A stretch of DNA of 64,000 nucleotides from Phycisphaerae bacterium (GTDB lineage Bacteria > Planctomycetota > Phycisphaerae > UBA1845 > UTPLA1): NCBI GenBank assembly GCA_023150615.1, contig JAKLKO010000008.1, positions 101,702 through 165,701 of the forward strand. The letters run 5' to 3'. Below, piece by piece: positions 20,601 to 28,599 of this stretch (positions are counted from its first letter, which is position 1; each line of letters begins with the position of its first letter). A program made the position numbers and the translations under genes. Under the pieces are notes generated by a model. The model had not been told where the DNA came from. It was given only the letters and a program-made list of their open reading frames with translations, and searched no databases.

Positions 20601-21227
20601 GGCCTGCACCTTGATCGACCGCAGCCGACGCTCCAGCTCGTCAATGATGTCCTGCAACCGCAGCAGGTTCTGGTTGACGCGCTCCAGCCGGCGCTGCGCC
20701 TCGCGCTTCCGCGCCTTGTATTTGCTGATCCCCGCCGCCTCTTCAAAGATGATCCGGCGATCGACCGGGTTCGCCCGCAGCAGGCTGTCCACCTTCCCCT
20801 GCTCGATGACGCTGTACGCATCGACACCAATGCCCGTGTCGAGCAGCAGTTCGCGGATGTCCTTCAGCCGGCACATCTGCTTGTTCAGCAGGTACTCGCT
20901 CTCCCCCGAGCGGAACAACCGCCGCGTGATCGTCACTTCGGTCTGATCCGTCGGCAGCCGGCCGTCGCTGTTGTCGAAGACCAGGTCGACCTGCGACAGG
21001 CCCGAGCTCTTCCGCGTCCCCGAGCCGTTGAAGATCACATCGAGCATCTGGCTGCCGCGCAGGCTCTTGGCCGACTGCGAGCCGAGCACCCACTTGATCG
21101 CATCGACGATGTTGCTCTTGCCGCAGCCGTTCGGCCCCACGATCCCCGTGATGCCGCGGTCGAATTCGAACTCCGTCCGGTCGGCGAAGCTCTTGAATCC
21201 GTGAACGATGAGCTGCTTCAGGATCAT
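17646..21227 (-). CDS. smc: Chromosome segregation protein SMC
   Basis: 1193-residue structural-maintenance-of-chromosomes ATPase, the usual bacterial length of about 1180. Walker A is G-P-N-G-C-G-K-S-N at residues 31-39. Long coiled coils flank a hinge near residues 510-660 (VRGPLGELIEADVEHATVVE). The C-terminal head has the signature L-S-G-G-E-K-T and Walker B LLDEVDAALDEAN. SMC dimers with ScpA/ScpB load on and organise the chromosome; scpA and scpB are not in this window. ATG 21227 gives the conserved opening MILKQLIVHGFKSFAD. The open frame continues upstream but overlaps the preceding glycosyltransferase, so the longer form is rejected. Confidence 0.96.
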   Translation of the reverse strand: MILKQLIVHGFKSFADRTEFEFDRGITGIVGPNGCGKSNIVDAIKWVLGSQSAKSLRGSQMLDVIFNGSGTRKSSGLSQVDLVFDNSDGRLPTDQTEVTITRRLFRSGESEYLLNKQMCRLKDIRELLLDTGIGVDAYSVIEQGKVDSLLRANPVDRRIIFEEAAGISKYKARKREAQRRLERVNQNLLRLQDIIDELERRLRSIKVQAGRARSYQALTKELRELRSTYALAEYHNYRTDRDARERRVAELSDQSTQRRTMISDQEARISRANVESLELEDRIAEFDAQLLTAQSQITAYEERLAAAQQRIIEQSEALRRAEQRGAALDAQAAEAAARVRTLDDELARLEADIAAARDRVESLSRREQQCAGEAVTLAAGLDRENAAILELVRRTSHLRNEIESQTIQQEGHAAQQRRLTSRQTEIAAARGELARRVESLEQRRRELDERLASQQARMDGARAQAGELARHRADLLDQLATAKEQRSALESRRRTLEELVRSHEGLVAGARDVLRRRAADSSGREFSYVRGPLGELIEADVEHATVVEAALGELQQYLVVTSRDALLADTAALATLEGRMLAFCLDAVPPVMGGPDLRSQEGVIALLTDWVRVPEDCERLVRGLLGRTYVVEDAGAARRLAATFGAQARFVTRDGLLIEPDGRVAAGPPGSAGGLITRRSELREIGSQLDALSERIVDVGARLSRTETEAEHVDHVLTEVRASISEAQAQRAEVQATLASTVESDRKLAEEQPLIEQDLGGLERLVAESRQREAAARQSLSTVEAEHSAAEQRAAALRAAEESLRASRGALAEELTQARVQSGELTQRRSGVSESRREAQSALAAIESERGAARHDVEQAALRIEQSRRAAAEAEQQRADVTRVRDEVSARGAAARQRREEVRREADECASELRRLRRELEEIEAQHHAEQVQLGEVRVRIDDLVARVRDELSVDLEAQYEGYVPDEIDWDAVQSRINELKEKIERLGNVNLDAISEQDDVEKRLGFLVQQRDDLRESEKQLQELIERLNAESVERFERTFATIREHFSALFKKLFGGGKAEISLENPADLLESGIEIMVRPPGKELQSMSLLSGGEKTMTAIALLLAVFKTCPSPFALLDEVDAALDEANNLRFNHVIQEFVRDTQFIIITHSKRTMSIADRLYGVTMQEAGVSKRVSVKFEQDRGAQTAVA

Positions 21228-21400
21228 GAAAGGTCGGGCCTCCCTGCTCGAACGACTGGCGATTCCCTTCGCCGCACCCCACACGGTCATCACGAAAGGA
21301 CGTCCGCCCGACGTCGCAATCCGACTCCAACAGTGTACACCCGCCCCCAGGCGTACACCAGTATTTCCGCGCCCGCCCCGCCGGAACGGAACGGGGGGTC

Positions 21401-22945
21401 TCACTCCGCCCGCGAATAGACCCGCACAACGATTCGCTCGGGCGGGTGGCGATACTGCGGGTCGAGCCGGTCCTTGATCGCCGCGTCCGGATCGGACAGG
21501 TGCCGGCTTTCCTTCGGTGCGGCATAGGCCTCCGAAAGCACCGCCTCCAGCTCCCTCCAGTCCCCCTCGTAGCCGCGCGGCTCGCTGGCCTGAATCACGC
21601 AGACTCGACGCGGCAGCGCCGCCGGGCCATGACGCGCCGCCGCCGCCACCTGGACCGCTGCCTCGATCGGTGGCAACACCCGCTCGGCCCGTTCCCGCCA
21701 ATGCTCCGGCGTCACGCGGCCGTACCAGTCGCTCGGGTCCATGCAGCCGTAGTAGTAGCGGACCGATGGATGCGTCGCGACGAACAGGTCCGCGTGGATG
21801 TTCTCGCGCACCACCGCCTTGAACGGGTCGAGCCACCGGAGGCTCGACCAGCCCGACTCCATCGCCCAGTTCATTCCGCACGCCGCCCAGCCGAACGTCA
21901 GACCGGTCAGGCCCGCCGTCCGCACCTGCCGCCATGCGCCGCGCCGCGGCCTCGCGATGGTCCCCGCCGCCACAAGCAACACCGCGCCGCTGAACAGCAT
22001 CGTGTACTTGTCGATCATGACCAGCCCGGCCACGGACGAGACCAGCGCCGCCAGCGCGAGCGATCCCGGCGCGGAGTGACGACGGATGTCGGCCAGCGCG
22101 AGCACGAGCATCGCGACCGCGAAGACGACCAGCCCGATCCAGCAATACCATGCGCTCGGCGACGCGAGATTGCCCGCCAGCAGCGCCGCGGCCGTCCGGC
22201 CCGCGGTCGCCCCGTACTCGGACCACCCGGATGCAAGCCGCGGAAATGTCGTCACGTGCCGCGCGAACGGCGGCGCCCATGCTCCGAACGCGACGATGAG
22301 GATGATCAGCGAAGCGAGCCACCGCCGCCGCGTCTGCTCCGCGCGCAGCAGCCCCCACAGCCAAAGCACGGCGACCATGCCGACGGCGAAGTAGTTTGTG
22401 TAGCACGCCGCAATGGCAACCAGCGTCCACGCCGCGAGCAGACCGCGCCGCAACGGATAACGCCCCACCCGCGCCGTCAGCCACAGCAACATCGCGGTCC
22501 ACAGAAACGCCAGCGCGTACCACCGCGCCGCAAAGCCGAAGAACAGATGCAGCGGATGCAGTCCGCAGAGCACCACGGCGATGTTCGCTGCACGCGGGCC
22601 GTACCACTCAAACGCCGCCCGCCGCACGATCGGCAGCGCGATCACGAAAAAGACGATCGACGGACCGCGAAGCGCAACCGGCCGGACGCCCGCGAGAGTC
22701 ACCCAGTAATGCTCGAGCAGGTAGTACAGCGGCGGGTCGGGTTCGACACCGCGCCACAGCGCTCGAATCAACTCGCCCGCCGGCAGCACGTAACGCTGCG
22801 TCGAGAACGCCTCGTCATCAAAGACCGTGTAGTACCCCGCCCCCCAGAACATGAACGCCGCCGCACCCGCCATGACCGGCAGCGTCGGCCCGCTCCACCA
22901 TCCGAGCCGCGACGCCGCGCCGACCTCGTGCCCGCCCGCGCTCAT
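21401..22945 (-). CDS. GT-C fold membrane glycosyltransferase (PMT_2/GT39-like)
   Basis: 514-residue polytopic membrane protein with about ten or eleven hydrophobic segments in residues 20-370 and a soluble C-terminal domain of about 140 residues. The first outer loop has F-D-D-E-A-F-S-T-Q-R, and a later piece reads EPDPPLYYLLEHYW. Together these are the acidic pair and PPLYY motif of GT-C enzymes that move sugars from polyprenyl phosphate carriers (ArnT/PMT type). Donor and acceptor are unknown. The start ATG at 22945 overlaps the stop of the L,D-transpeptidase gene as ATGA, which implies translational coupling and fixes the start. It is followed after 173 bases by smc. Confidence 0.8.
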   Translation of the reverse strand: MSAGGHEVGAASRLGWWSGPTLPVMAGAAAFMFWGAGYYTVFDDEAFSTQRYVLPAGELIRALWRGVEPDPPLYYLLEHYWVTLAGVRPVALRGPSIVFFVIALPIVRRAAFEWYGPRAANIAVVLCGLHPLHLFFGFAARWYALAFLWTAMLLWLTARVGRYPLRRGLLAAWTLVAIAACYTNYFAVGMVAVLWLWGLLRAEQTRRRWLASLIILIVAFGAWAPPFARHVTTFPRLASGWSEYGATAGRTAAALLAGNLASPSAWYCWIGLVVFAVAMLVLALADIRRHSAPGSLALAALVSSVAGLVMIDKYTMLFSGAVLLVAAGTIARPRRGAWRQVRTAGLTGLTFGWAACGMNWAMESGWSSLRWLDPFKAVVRENIHADLFVATHPSVRYYYGCMDPSDWYGRVTPEHWRERAERVLPPIEAAVQVAAAARHGPAALPRRVCVIQASEPRGYEGDWRELEAVLSEAYAAPKESRHLSDPDAAIKDRLDPQYRHPPERIVVRVYSRAE

Positions 22946-23994
22946 GTTACGCGGCGACGCATCGACCGCAGGCCGGGCCTCGACCGCCGACCGACCGCGC
23001 GATCGGCCGTCGCCCGGGGCGGCGGAACCGTCGCTGCCCCCGTCGTGAACTCGACCGTCACACCCGGCCGGACCATCTCCGCCAGCCGCAGCGCATCCCA
23101 GTTCGTCAGCCGAAAGCAGCCGTGCGAACCCGTCTTGCCGATCAACTCCGGCTCCGGTGTGCCGTGAATCCCGTACCCCGGCAGCGACAGGCCGATCCAG
23201 CAGAGTCCAACCGGGTTCCGCGGCCCCGGCGGAATCACCAGCTTGCGGTTCACGCCCCGGACCTCCGGCCACATCTTCGGATCAAAGATGTAGACCGGGT
23301 CGCGCGTCACCACCTTCACGCGACACCGACCCGACGGCCGCTTCGCCTTGTGCTTCGCGATCGAACAGTGAAACAGCCCCAGAACGCGCCCTGATGCATC
23401 GACCGGTCGGATCGTCTTCTCCGACAGGTTGACCAGCAGGCGCGTCGCGGTCGGCGCAGCGATCGACGCCGAGACGTTCGGGATCACCAGTTCATCCCCC
23501 GCCGACAGCGCATCCAGCCGACGCCCGGGATTCAGCCGCCTCAGAAGCGCCTGCGTGCAGTGCCCGCGCTCCGCCACCAGCGCCGCGAGCGATTTGTAGC
23601 CCAGTCGTTTGACCCGCGACTTCTCGACCCACGACTTCGGCCACGGCCCGACCGCCGCCACGTCCGCGCTCGTAATCCGATAGTGCCGCGTGGCGGTCGA
23701 CAAATCGACGCCCAGCGCCGCCCGAGTCGCCGCGTCGAGTTCACCCGTCACCGCAAGTCCGCGCGACGCCTGAAACCCGCGCAGCGCCATCCGCGTCTTC
23801 GGCCCGAGACAGCCGTCGATCACGCCCGGCGAAAACGCCGCCCCCTCCAGTGCGATCTGCGCCGCCACGAACTCCAGCGACCACGCCGACGATGACTTCG
23901 CAGGACCGGCCGCGCGCGCGTCAAATGGCGTCGCCGCGCCGATCACCACCGTAAACCACACAACGATCCGCGCTCGCCGCATCGCCGCATCCAT
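22942..23994 (-). CDS. L,D-transpeptidase (YkuD) with peptidoglycan-binding and LysM-like domains
   Basis: 350-residue exported peptidoglycan enzyme. Signal peptide at residues 1-29; a peptidoglycan-binding domain at about 40-97 (GVIDGCLGPKTRMALRGFQ); a LysM-like stretch at about 125-173; then the YkuD domain at about 183-318. The catalytic signature is H277-G-T and S-H-G-C-F-R-L with H291 and C293. It should form 3-3 crosslinks in peptidoglycan or attach proteins to it. This supports a peptidoglycan-containing wall. It is coupled by an ATGA overlap to the downstream GT-C gene, and 29 bases separate it from the upstream GT-C gene, suggesting one envelope operon. ATG at codon 5 is an alternative start. 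Confidence 0.9.
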   Translation of the reverse strand: MDAAMRRARIVVWFTVVIGAATPFDARAAGPAKSSSAWSLEFVAAQIALEGAAFSPGVIDGCLGPKTRMALRGFQASRGLAVTGELDAATRAALGVDLSTATRHYRITSADVAAVGPWPKSWVEKSRVKRLGYKSLAALVAERGHCTQALLRRLNPGRRLDALSAGDELVIPNVSASIAAPTATRLLVNLSEKTIRPVDASGRVLGLFHCSIAKHKAKRPSGRCRVKVVTRDPVYIFDPKMWPEVRGVNRKLVIPPGPRNPVGLCWIGLSLPGYGIHGTPEPELIGKTGSHGCFRLTNWDALRLAEMVRPGVTVEFTTGAATVPPPRATADRAVGRRSRPGLRSMRRRVT

Positions 23995-24023
23995 GCATCA
24001 CCCCCGTCGCAATCACCCCGATC

Positions 24024-25721
24024 CTAACCGATCGACTCGACCGACCGGCCCACTTCTCCTTTATCGGCCGAGCCTCGCGCCGGACTGCGGCCGGGCAGAC
24101 CCTCCGACCACCACGCCGCCACGAGCACCACGAGAATCGCGAGCCATGCCATCGACGCGACGACCAGCGTCGGCACGCCGAGCCACGCCGGTTGCAGGCT
24201 CGCGAGCCGTCGCAGCGCCTCGCCGCCCCATGCGCCGCCGCTGTACGCGCGCACCATCGACCCGAACACGCCGGCCGCCTCCGTCGCCGTGAACAACCAC
24301 AACAGGTGCCACGGCATTGCGTACTTCACCGTGCGACCCGGCCAGCCCATCGCGCCGCACGTCAGCAGCAGGAAAAACCACGGCATCGCCGCCGCCCCGT
24401 ACCACGGATTCACCACCGACTCGTTCCACGCCAGCCGGCAGTGCAGCATGTGATACGACAGCGCAACCGTATACGATCCGCACGCCGCGACGCACAGCCC
24501 CAGCGCCCGCGCATCGCAGCCGATCGGTTCGATCGATGCCCGCCGCCCGCGCCGTCGCAGCCACGTGATCGCCCAGCCGGCCAGGCACAGCCACGCCGTC
24601 AGTTCGTAGCCCTTGCGGAACAACCGCACGGGCGTCAGGAAGCTCCAGCCGCCGACCCACAGGTTCGCCCGGAACCACAGGCGCTGCCACTGCGTCGACC
24701 AATCGACCTGCGGGATCGTCGCGATCAGGTCGCGCCACCCGCGACCCTGCTCGCGGTTCAGCACCGCCTCCTGCATCGGTGTCCACGAGCCGAACGTCAC
24801 GAGATTGAACGAGAAGTACGTCCACGTCACCGACGCAAACCCGATCGCCGCCACGACCGCCGCCCGGATCAGTGCCGCCGACGACCACGCCCCCGTCCAG
24901 CGCTGCACGACGAACACGATCGCCACGAACGGCACCAGCGCCAGGTTCAGCGCCTTCGCCAGCACGGCCAATCCGGCCGCAACGCCGATCCCGAACGCCG
25001 CCAGTTCCGGATACCGCGCGCCTGGCGACCGCGACGATGCGCCGCTCCCGCCGCCCAGCCGCAGGCACCACACGATCACCCCCGTCGCCAGCAGCACCGA
25101 GAGCGCATCATTCGACACGCGCGTCGCGTTGATCAGCCATAGCGGACTCGTCGCGATCATCAGGCCCACAATCGCGGACCGGCGATGATCGGGCATCACG
25201 CGCGCCAGCGTCCGCCATGTCAGCCCGAGCGCGACCGTCGCGAACGCGAGATTGAGCAAGCGCAGACCCGCGACGGACGTGCGCAGGTTCGTTTCGGCCC
25301 CGAGCATGCGATAGAGCGGCAGCACAAGCCGGTAATACAGCCACGCGTGCTGCGCCTGATAGAGCGGGATCGGACCCGCCGGTGACTTGGACGGCGAAGA
25401 CGCGACGCGCGACCAGTAATCGTCGTAGTTCACCACGCCGTGCGCGTGAAGCTGCTCGACGGCCGCGTCCGACGAGGGAAATTCGGACAGCCGCGCGAGC
25501 AGGCGCGGCGACACGACCGCCCGGCGCAGCACCGGGTCCTCGCCCGTCTCGAGCAGGTGCTGAACGTACGCGACGTGCTGGTATTCGTCCCACCCCTCGA
25601 ACGGCGGCATCACGCACAGCAGCGCCACGCCCCGCGCCACGAACAGCGCGATGAGCAGCGCGCCGAACCGGCCGCCCGACGACGACGGAGCGCACCGACG
25701 AAGCGCGCCGACCACGCTCAT
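24024..25721 (-). CDS. Polytopic membrane protein, GT-C glycosyltransferase-like
   Basis: 565-residue membrane protein with about eleven or twelve hydrophobic segments. Near the N-terminus, after the first span, it reads PPFEGWDEYQHVAYVQHLL. Its acidic D-E pair in the first outer loop matches GT-C-type transferases, and the surrounding pattern also recalls DUF2142 membrane proteins. A second outer-loop element, YQAQHAWLYYRL, precedes the next span. It probably transfers a sugar from a lipid carrier at the outer face of the membrane. ATG 25721 is chosen because it avoids overlapping the upstream Ogt gene; a start at 25799 would add 26 residues and overlap that gene by 20 bases. It sits 29 bases before the L,D-transpeptidase. 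Confidence 0.7.
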   Translation of the reverse strand: MSVVGALRRCAPSSSGGRFGALLIALFVARGVALLCVMPPFEGWDEYQHVAYVQHLLETGEDPVLRRAVVSPRLLARLSEFPSSDAAVEQLHAHGVVNYDDYWSRVASSPSKSPAGPIPLYQAQHAWLYYRLVLPLYRMLGAETNLRTSVAGLRLLNLAFATVALGLTWRTLARVMPDHRRSAIVGLMIATSPLWLINATRVSNDALSVLLATGVIVWCLRLGGGSGASSRSPGARYPELAAFGIGVAAGLAVLAKALNLALVPFVAIVFVVQRWTGAWSSAALIRAAVVAAIGFASVTWTYFSFNLVTFGSWTPMQEAVLNREQGRGWRDLIATIPQVDWSTQWQRLWFRANLWVGGWSFLTPVRLFRKGYELTAWLCLAGWAITWLRRRGRRASIEPIGCDARALGLCVAACGSYTVALSYHMLHCRLAWNESVVNPWYGAAAMPWFFLLLTCGAMGWPGRTVKYAMPWHLLWLFTATEAAGVFGSMVRAYSGGAWGGEALRRLASLQPAWLGVPTLVVASMAWLAILVVLVAAWWSEGLPGRSPARGSADKGEVGRSVESIG

Positions 25722-25779
25722 CCGACGAACCGCCGATCGCGCATCGCGTCCGGCCGATGTCCGCGGCGCGGCGCCCGAC

Positions 25780-26316
25780 TCAGGCCGATGCCGACGCAAC
25801 CGCGAGCAAGACGCCTTCGTGCTCGAGCAACCACTGCTTGCGCTCCAGCCCGGCGGCGTAGCCGGTCAGCTTCATCCCCGTGCCGACCACGCGATGACAC
25901 GGAATGAACAGTCCAATCGGGTTGTCGTGGTTTGCCGCGCCCACCGCCCGCGACGCCTTTGGTCGACCCACCGCGCGCGCGATCTGCCCGTACGTCCGCG
26001 TCCGCCCGTACGGAATCCGACGCAGCGCCCGCCACACGGCCCGCTGAAACGGCGTCCCCGACGGCGCGACCGGCATCATCGCCAGGGCCCGGCCGTCACC
26101 CTTCCAGTACATGGCCAGCGCCGCCACCGCGCGGCGCAGCATCTCCCGCGCCACGGCGGATTCGTCCGACCCGCGTGTCGCGCTGCCTGCCGTCGCGACG
26201 GACCACGCCGCTCGCTCATCAAGAAACGACGCCGCGACCAGCCCGCGCGGACCGGCGATCAACCGCATGGCCCCGAGCGGGGTCTCGACGTCGCGCGCCG
26301 CAACAATCGCATCCAC
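25780..26316 (-). CDS. ogt: Methylated-DNA-protein cysteine methyltransferase
   Basis: 178-residue DNA repair protein that accepts the methyl group of O6-methylguanine onto a cysteine in a single, suicidal reaction. The active-site motif I-P-C-H-R-V-V is present with C140; the helix-turn-helix segment TYGQIARAVGRPKASRAVGAA precedes it (given here in two parts: TYGQIARAVGRP and KASRAVGAA). Length fits Ogt-type proteins without the Ada N-domain. GTG 26316 is the start: it has an excellent Shine-Dalgarno (GGAGGG) eight bases upstream, and the longer open frame runs into the terminator of the 6S RNA. The protein stands at the head of the run of minus-strand envelope genes, spaced 58 bases from the next. 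Confidence 0.93.
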   Translation of the reverse strand: MDAIVAARDVETPLGAMRLIAGPRGLVAASFLDERAAWSVATAGSATRGSDESAVAREMLRRAVAALAMYWKGDGRALAMMPVAPSGTPFQRAVWRALRRIPYGRTRTYGQIARAVGRPKASRAVGAANHDNPIGLFIPCHRVVGTGMKLTGYAAGLERKQWLLEHEGVLLAVASASA

Positions 26317-26402
26317 GACACGCCCTCCCGATGGACCGCCCCCGCATTCTGCGTTCGATCCGAACGCGCGGCAAGCAACGTTGGCGCGAAATCGGCCCGC
26401 GC

Positions 26403-26440
26403 AAAAAAAGAACCCGCTCCGCGGTTGGCGAATCGGGTTC
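26403..26440 (-). terminator. Intrinsic terminator of the 6S RNA candidate
   Basis: On the minus strand GAACCCG (26440-26434) pairs with CGGGTTC (26416-26410), with a small inner CGC/GCG pairing in the loop, followed by seven T (26409-26403). The U-tract lies only on the minus side, which fixes the orientation. Confidence 0.8.
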
Positions 26441-26650
26441 AAGTAACAAGAGTGAGCCGCCGTAATGCCGTCCGGAGGCGGATTCATGAACCCTTCCAAA
26501 TAGGTGGGAGAAGCCTTGGGGCCCGGAAACCTCCCGCTCAAGACGGGTTCGTTTCACAAGACCCGGTTTACCAGCCTCCCAGGGTTCAATGGCATCGGTT
26601 CAAAAAATCGTAGCCTCCGTTATCGAACATGGCAGACAACAACTCCTGCC
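26403..26650 (-). ncRNA. ssrS: 6S RNA (SsrS) candidate
   Basis: A stand-alone minus-strand transcript of about 245 bases, with its own promoter and terminator, between two genes. 6S RNA binds the sigma70 holoenzyme by mimicking an open promoter. Near the 5' end it reads AUGUUCG-AU-AACGG, close to AUGUUCG-C-AAGCGG of E. coli 6S. The 3' side has AAGGGUUCA, then GCCUCCGGACGGCAU against E. coli GCCUGCGGCGGCAU. CGGAGGC (5') and GCCUCCG (3') pair perfectly over 7 bases around a large central bubble. UGAACCCU/AGGGUUCA, GGGAG/CUCCC and AAACC/GGUUU extend the rod to an apical hairpin CGGGU/ACCCG. Length and the long bubbled hairpin fit the family. Exact ends are inferred. Confidence 0.72.
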
Positions 26651-26656
26651 ATCTCC

Positions 26657-26685
26657 CTTATAGCAACTTCGCGCGGCCGGATCAA
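26657..26685 (-). promoter_or_regulatory. Sigma70-type promoter of the 6S RNA candidate
   Basis: On the minus strand TTGATC (26685-26680) and TATAAG (26662-26657) are 17 bases apart. The predicted start is near 26650. The -35 hexamer overlaps the stop codon of the upstream lipoprotein gene, so the RNA gene fills the whole gap. Confidence 0.7.
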
Positions 26686-28238
26686 TCGGATTTCGTCGAA
26701 TCCGCCGGCGCGGTCGCGGGTGCAGTGCTCGACGCCCCTTGCCCCTGTGCCGCGCGACGCGCCGCGTGGAGCACGTCGAGCACGTCGTCGATGCGAATCG
26801 CCGCCGGCAGATCTCCGATCGTACTCAGCACGAACGTCGTCGAGTTCATCCGCTCCAGCGCGCCGTGCGTGCTCGCGACGCGACCTATGCCCAGCTCGAA
26901 CAAGCGCGAGCCATGGCAAGCATCCGGGCGCAGCGACACGTATACGTCCGGCGGCGACTGCATCAACCCGTGCAGGCTCTCCCACAACCGGTGCAGCGCA
27001 TCCGGATACACATGCTCCGCCGTCGCCTCGAACAACGGCCGGTCCTCGATCGTCCCGTCCGCCGAGATCTGCCCCTCGCTCTGCAACCGCGCCACAATCT
27101 CCGCCAATTGGAGGGGATCCCCCTGCACTGCGCGGTACGAATACCCGCGCTCGCGACGTCCGATCTCCGCCTCGCCGTCCTTCGATCGCACGACGATCAC
27201 GTCGCCCCGCCGATACGCCGCCAGCTCCACCGCCGGGTCGTTGACCAGCGCCGTCGCGACCTCCGCCGGCCGCCGCGTATAGACCGACGCGTACGTGACC
27301 AGCCCGTACTCCGGAATTACCACGTCGCGATCATCATCGATCCGTTTCGCCCGGCGGAAGCCCGCCTGTTCCAGCGCCGGCTCGAACCGTACCCGCCGCG
27401 CCCGCGTCAGGTGATGCCCGTGATCGGCCATGAGCGAGATCTTCACCCGCCCCCGGTGGTCGAACAGCACGCGCTCGCACAGCCGCTCCACCTCCAGCAG
27501 GTACCGCCGGATCGCGTCGCGACCGCCGCGCGTGCCGAGGCCGGCCGTCCCGATCGAGTACGCGCTCGCCAGGCCGCTCTTCGCGCCGCGAAAAGTGGCC
27601 AGCGTGCCGCGCATCTCGCGGTCGAACACCGACTGCGGGGTCAGGTATGCCCACGCGCCGATGTCCTGCGGCGCATGGTACGTCACCGCCGGCAGCCACG
27701 GCGCGTTCCTGCCACGAAGGTACGCCATGCTCCCGCCCATCAGTTGGTTCGACTTCGCGTCGAAATAAAGCGCCTGATCCGCGACGCACGACGGCGTTCC
27801 GAAGATCTTCGTCAACGCCAGATCCGTCATCGCCGGAAACACGCTGATCATCCGCGACGGCGGCGGAAAGATGCGGAAACGACCCTCGCGCCACATCTCA
27901 TCCACCGTCGTGAACGGCACGCCGTCCAGCACGAGCACGCAGTGTGGCCACGCCGGATCGTCCGCCGACAGCTCGATCGTCTGCTCGTACTGGCCGTCGC
28001 CGTTGTCGTCGAAGTGCAGCGCCGTCACGCGGCCGTCGCGCACACGCTGAAAGTAATTCGGCCGCTTCGCCCCGTCGATCCGATACGCCAGCAGCGTGTC
28101 GCCGTGATGCTCCCGCGTCTCGGACGGCCCGCTCGGCCAGCGCGGATCGAACCCGCAGCCGGCCGCGAGCAGCCCGATCAGGAGCCACGGCCCGCGAATC
28201 GCCGGCCGCCGCCGCCGGTGCCTGAGGTGGATTGCCAT
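26682..28238 (-). CDS. Alkaline-phosphatase-fold lipoprotein (type I phosphodiesterase-like)
   Basis: 518 residues. The N-terminus has a lipoprotein signal with lipobox L-A-A-G-C (C28), so it should be lipid-anchored outside the inner membrane. Features of the AlkP/nucleotide pyrophosphatase superfamily are L-D-G at 104-106 (first metal Asp), FPAMTDLALTKIFG with T138 as candidate nucleophile, and the second-metal motif A-D-H-G-H-H at 271-276. Such enzymes hydrolyse phosphodiesters, phosphomonoesters or sulfate esters, or act as phosphoethanolamine transferases; which one applies is not visible. ATG 28238 begins the lipoprotein signal. A strong minus-strand terminator stands 47 bases upstream in its leader. 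The stop overlaps the promoter of the 6S RNA. Confidence 0.75.
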   Translation of the reverse strand: MAIHLRHRRRRPAIRGPWLLIGLLAAGCGFDPRWPSGPSETREHHGDTLLAYRIDGAKRPNYFQRVRDGRVTALHFDDNGDGQYEQTIELSADDPAWPHCVLVLDGVPFTTVDEMWREGRFRIFPPPSRMISVFPAMTDLALTKIFGTPSCVADQALYFDAKSNQLMGGSMAYLRGRNAPWLPAVTYHAPQDIGAWAYLTPQSVFDREMRGTLATFRGAKSGLASAYSIGTAGLGTRGGRDAIRRYLLEVERLCERVLFDHRGRVKISLMADHGHHLTRARRVRFEPALEQAGFRRAKRIDDDRDVVIPEYGLVTYASVYTRRPAEVATALVNDPAVELAAYRRGDVIVVRSKDGEAEIGRRERGYSYRAVQGDPLQLAEIVARLQSEGQISADGTIEDRPLFEATAEHVYPDALHRLWESLHGLMQSPPDVYVSLRPDACHGSRLFELGIGRVASTHGALERMNSTTFVLSTIGDLPAAIRIDDVLDVLHAARRAAQGQGASSTAPATAPADSTKSD

Positions 28239-28284
28239 GACGGAAGGATCGGCGGGCGGGGCGGCGGAGGTCAAACGGTCCTGT

Positions 28285-28339
28285 AAAAAAGCGCGAAGCC
28301 GGTCGCTCCCGAATCCGGGTCGGACCGGCCCGTCGCGCT
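28285..28339 (-). terminator. Strong intrinsic terminator inside the leader of the 28238 gene
   Basis: On the minus strand AGCGCGA (28339-28333) pairs with TCGCGCT (28296-28290), and GCCGGTC (28329-28323) pairs with GACCGGC (28304-28298). These enclose a smaller CCCG/CGGG hairpin and are followed by six T (28290-28285). It would stop minus-strand RNA before the lipoprotein gene. Either a short unidentified RNA ends here or it is an attenuator. The 28340-28599 region between it and ligA holds no gene I can support; TATAAC at 28453-28458 (plus) is a weak -10 candidate for ligA. Confidence 0.7.
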
Positions 28340-28599
28340 CCCCACCGAAAAGCACCCGCCGCCAGCCATCACCGCGCCCGCACGCCGCAGACGGCGCCCG
28401 GCGTCGGCGGCGCGGTCGCGCATCGACGACCAACGGCGAGTACAGCGTACGATATAACTGCGGCGGGCAAGCGGACCCTGCATCGATCGCGCGGTCGGGC
28501 GCTCCGAGAACGGACGCCCGCGAAGACCGATCGCGGCAACGTCCGCAACCGCTTTGGAACGTGAAACGCGTCCGCTACCATTCGCCGCGAGGCCCTGGC

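Noticed and set aside
21228..22607. In-frame extension upstream of smc
   Set aside because: It lies inside the GT-C gene in another frame; SMC has its conserved opening at 21227 and a normal length.
26401..26520. Plus-strand resemblance to short pieces of E. coli 6S RNA (GCTCCGCGGTTGG, GAGAAGCCTT)
   Set aside because: Order and spacing do not fit, while the promoter, the U-tract and the closing-stem elements all point to the minus strand.
26317..26541. Longer N-terminus for the Ogt protein
   Set aside because: It would be translated from the terminator and body of the 6S RNA; GTG 26316 has an excellent ribosome binding site.
28237..28599. In-frame extension upstream of ligA
   Set aside because: The ligase Ia domain begins properly at ATG 28600, and the extension covers the minus-strand terminator and leader region.
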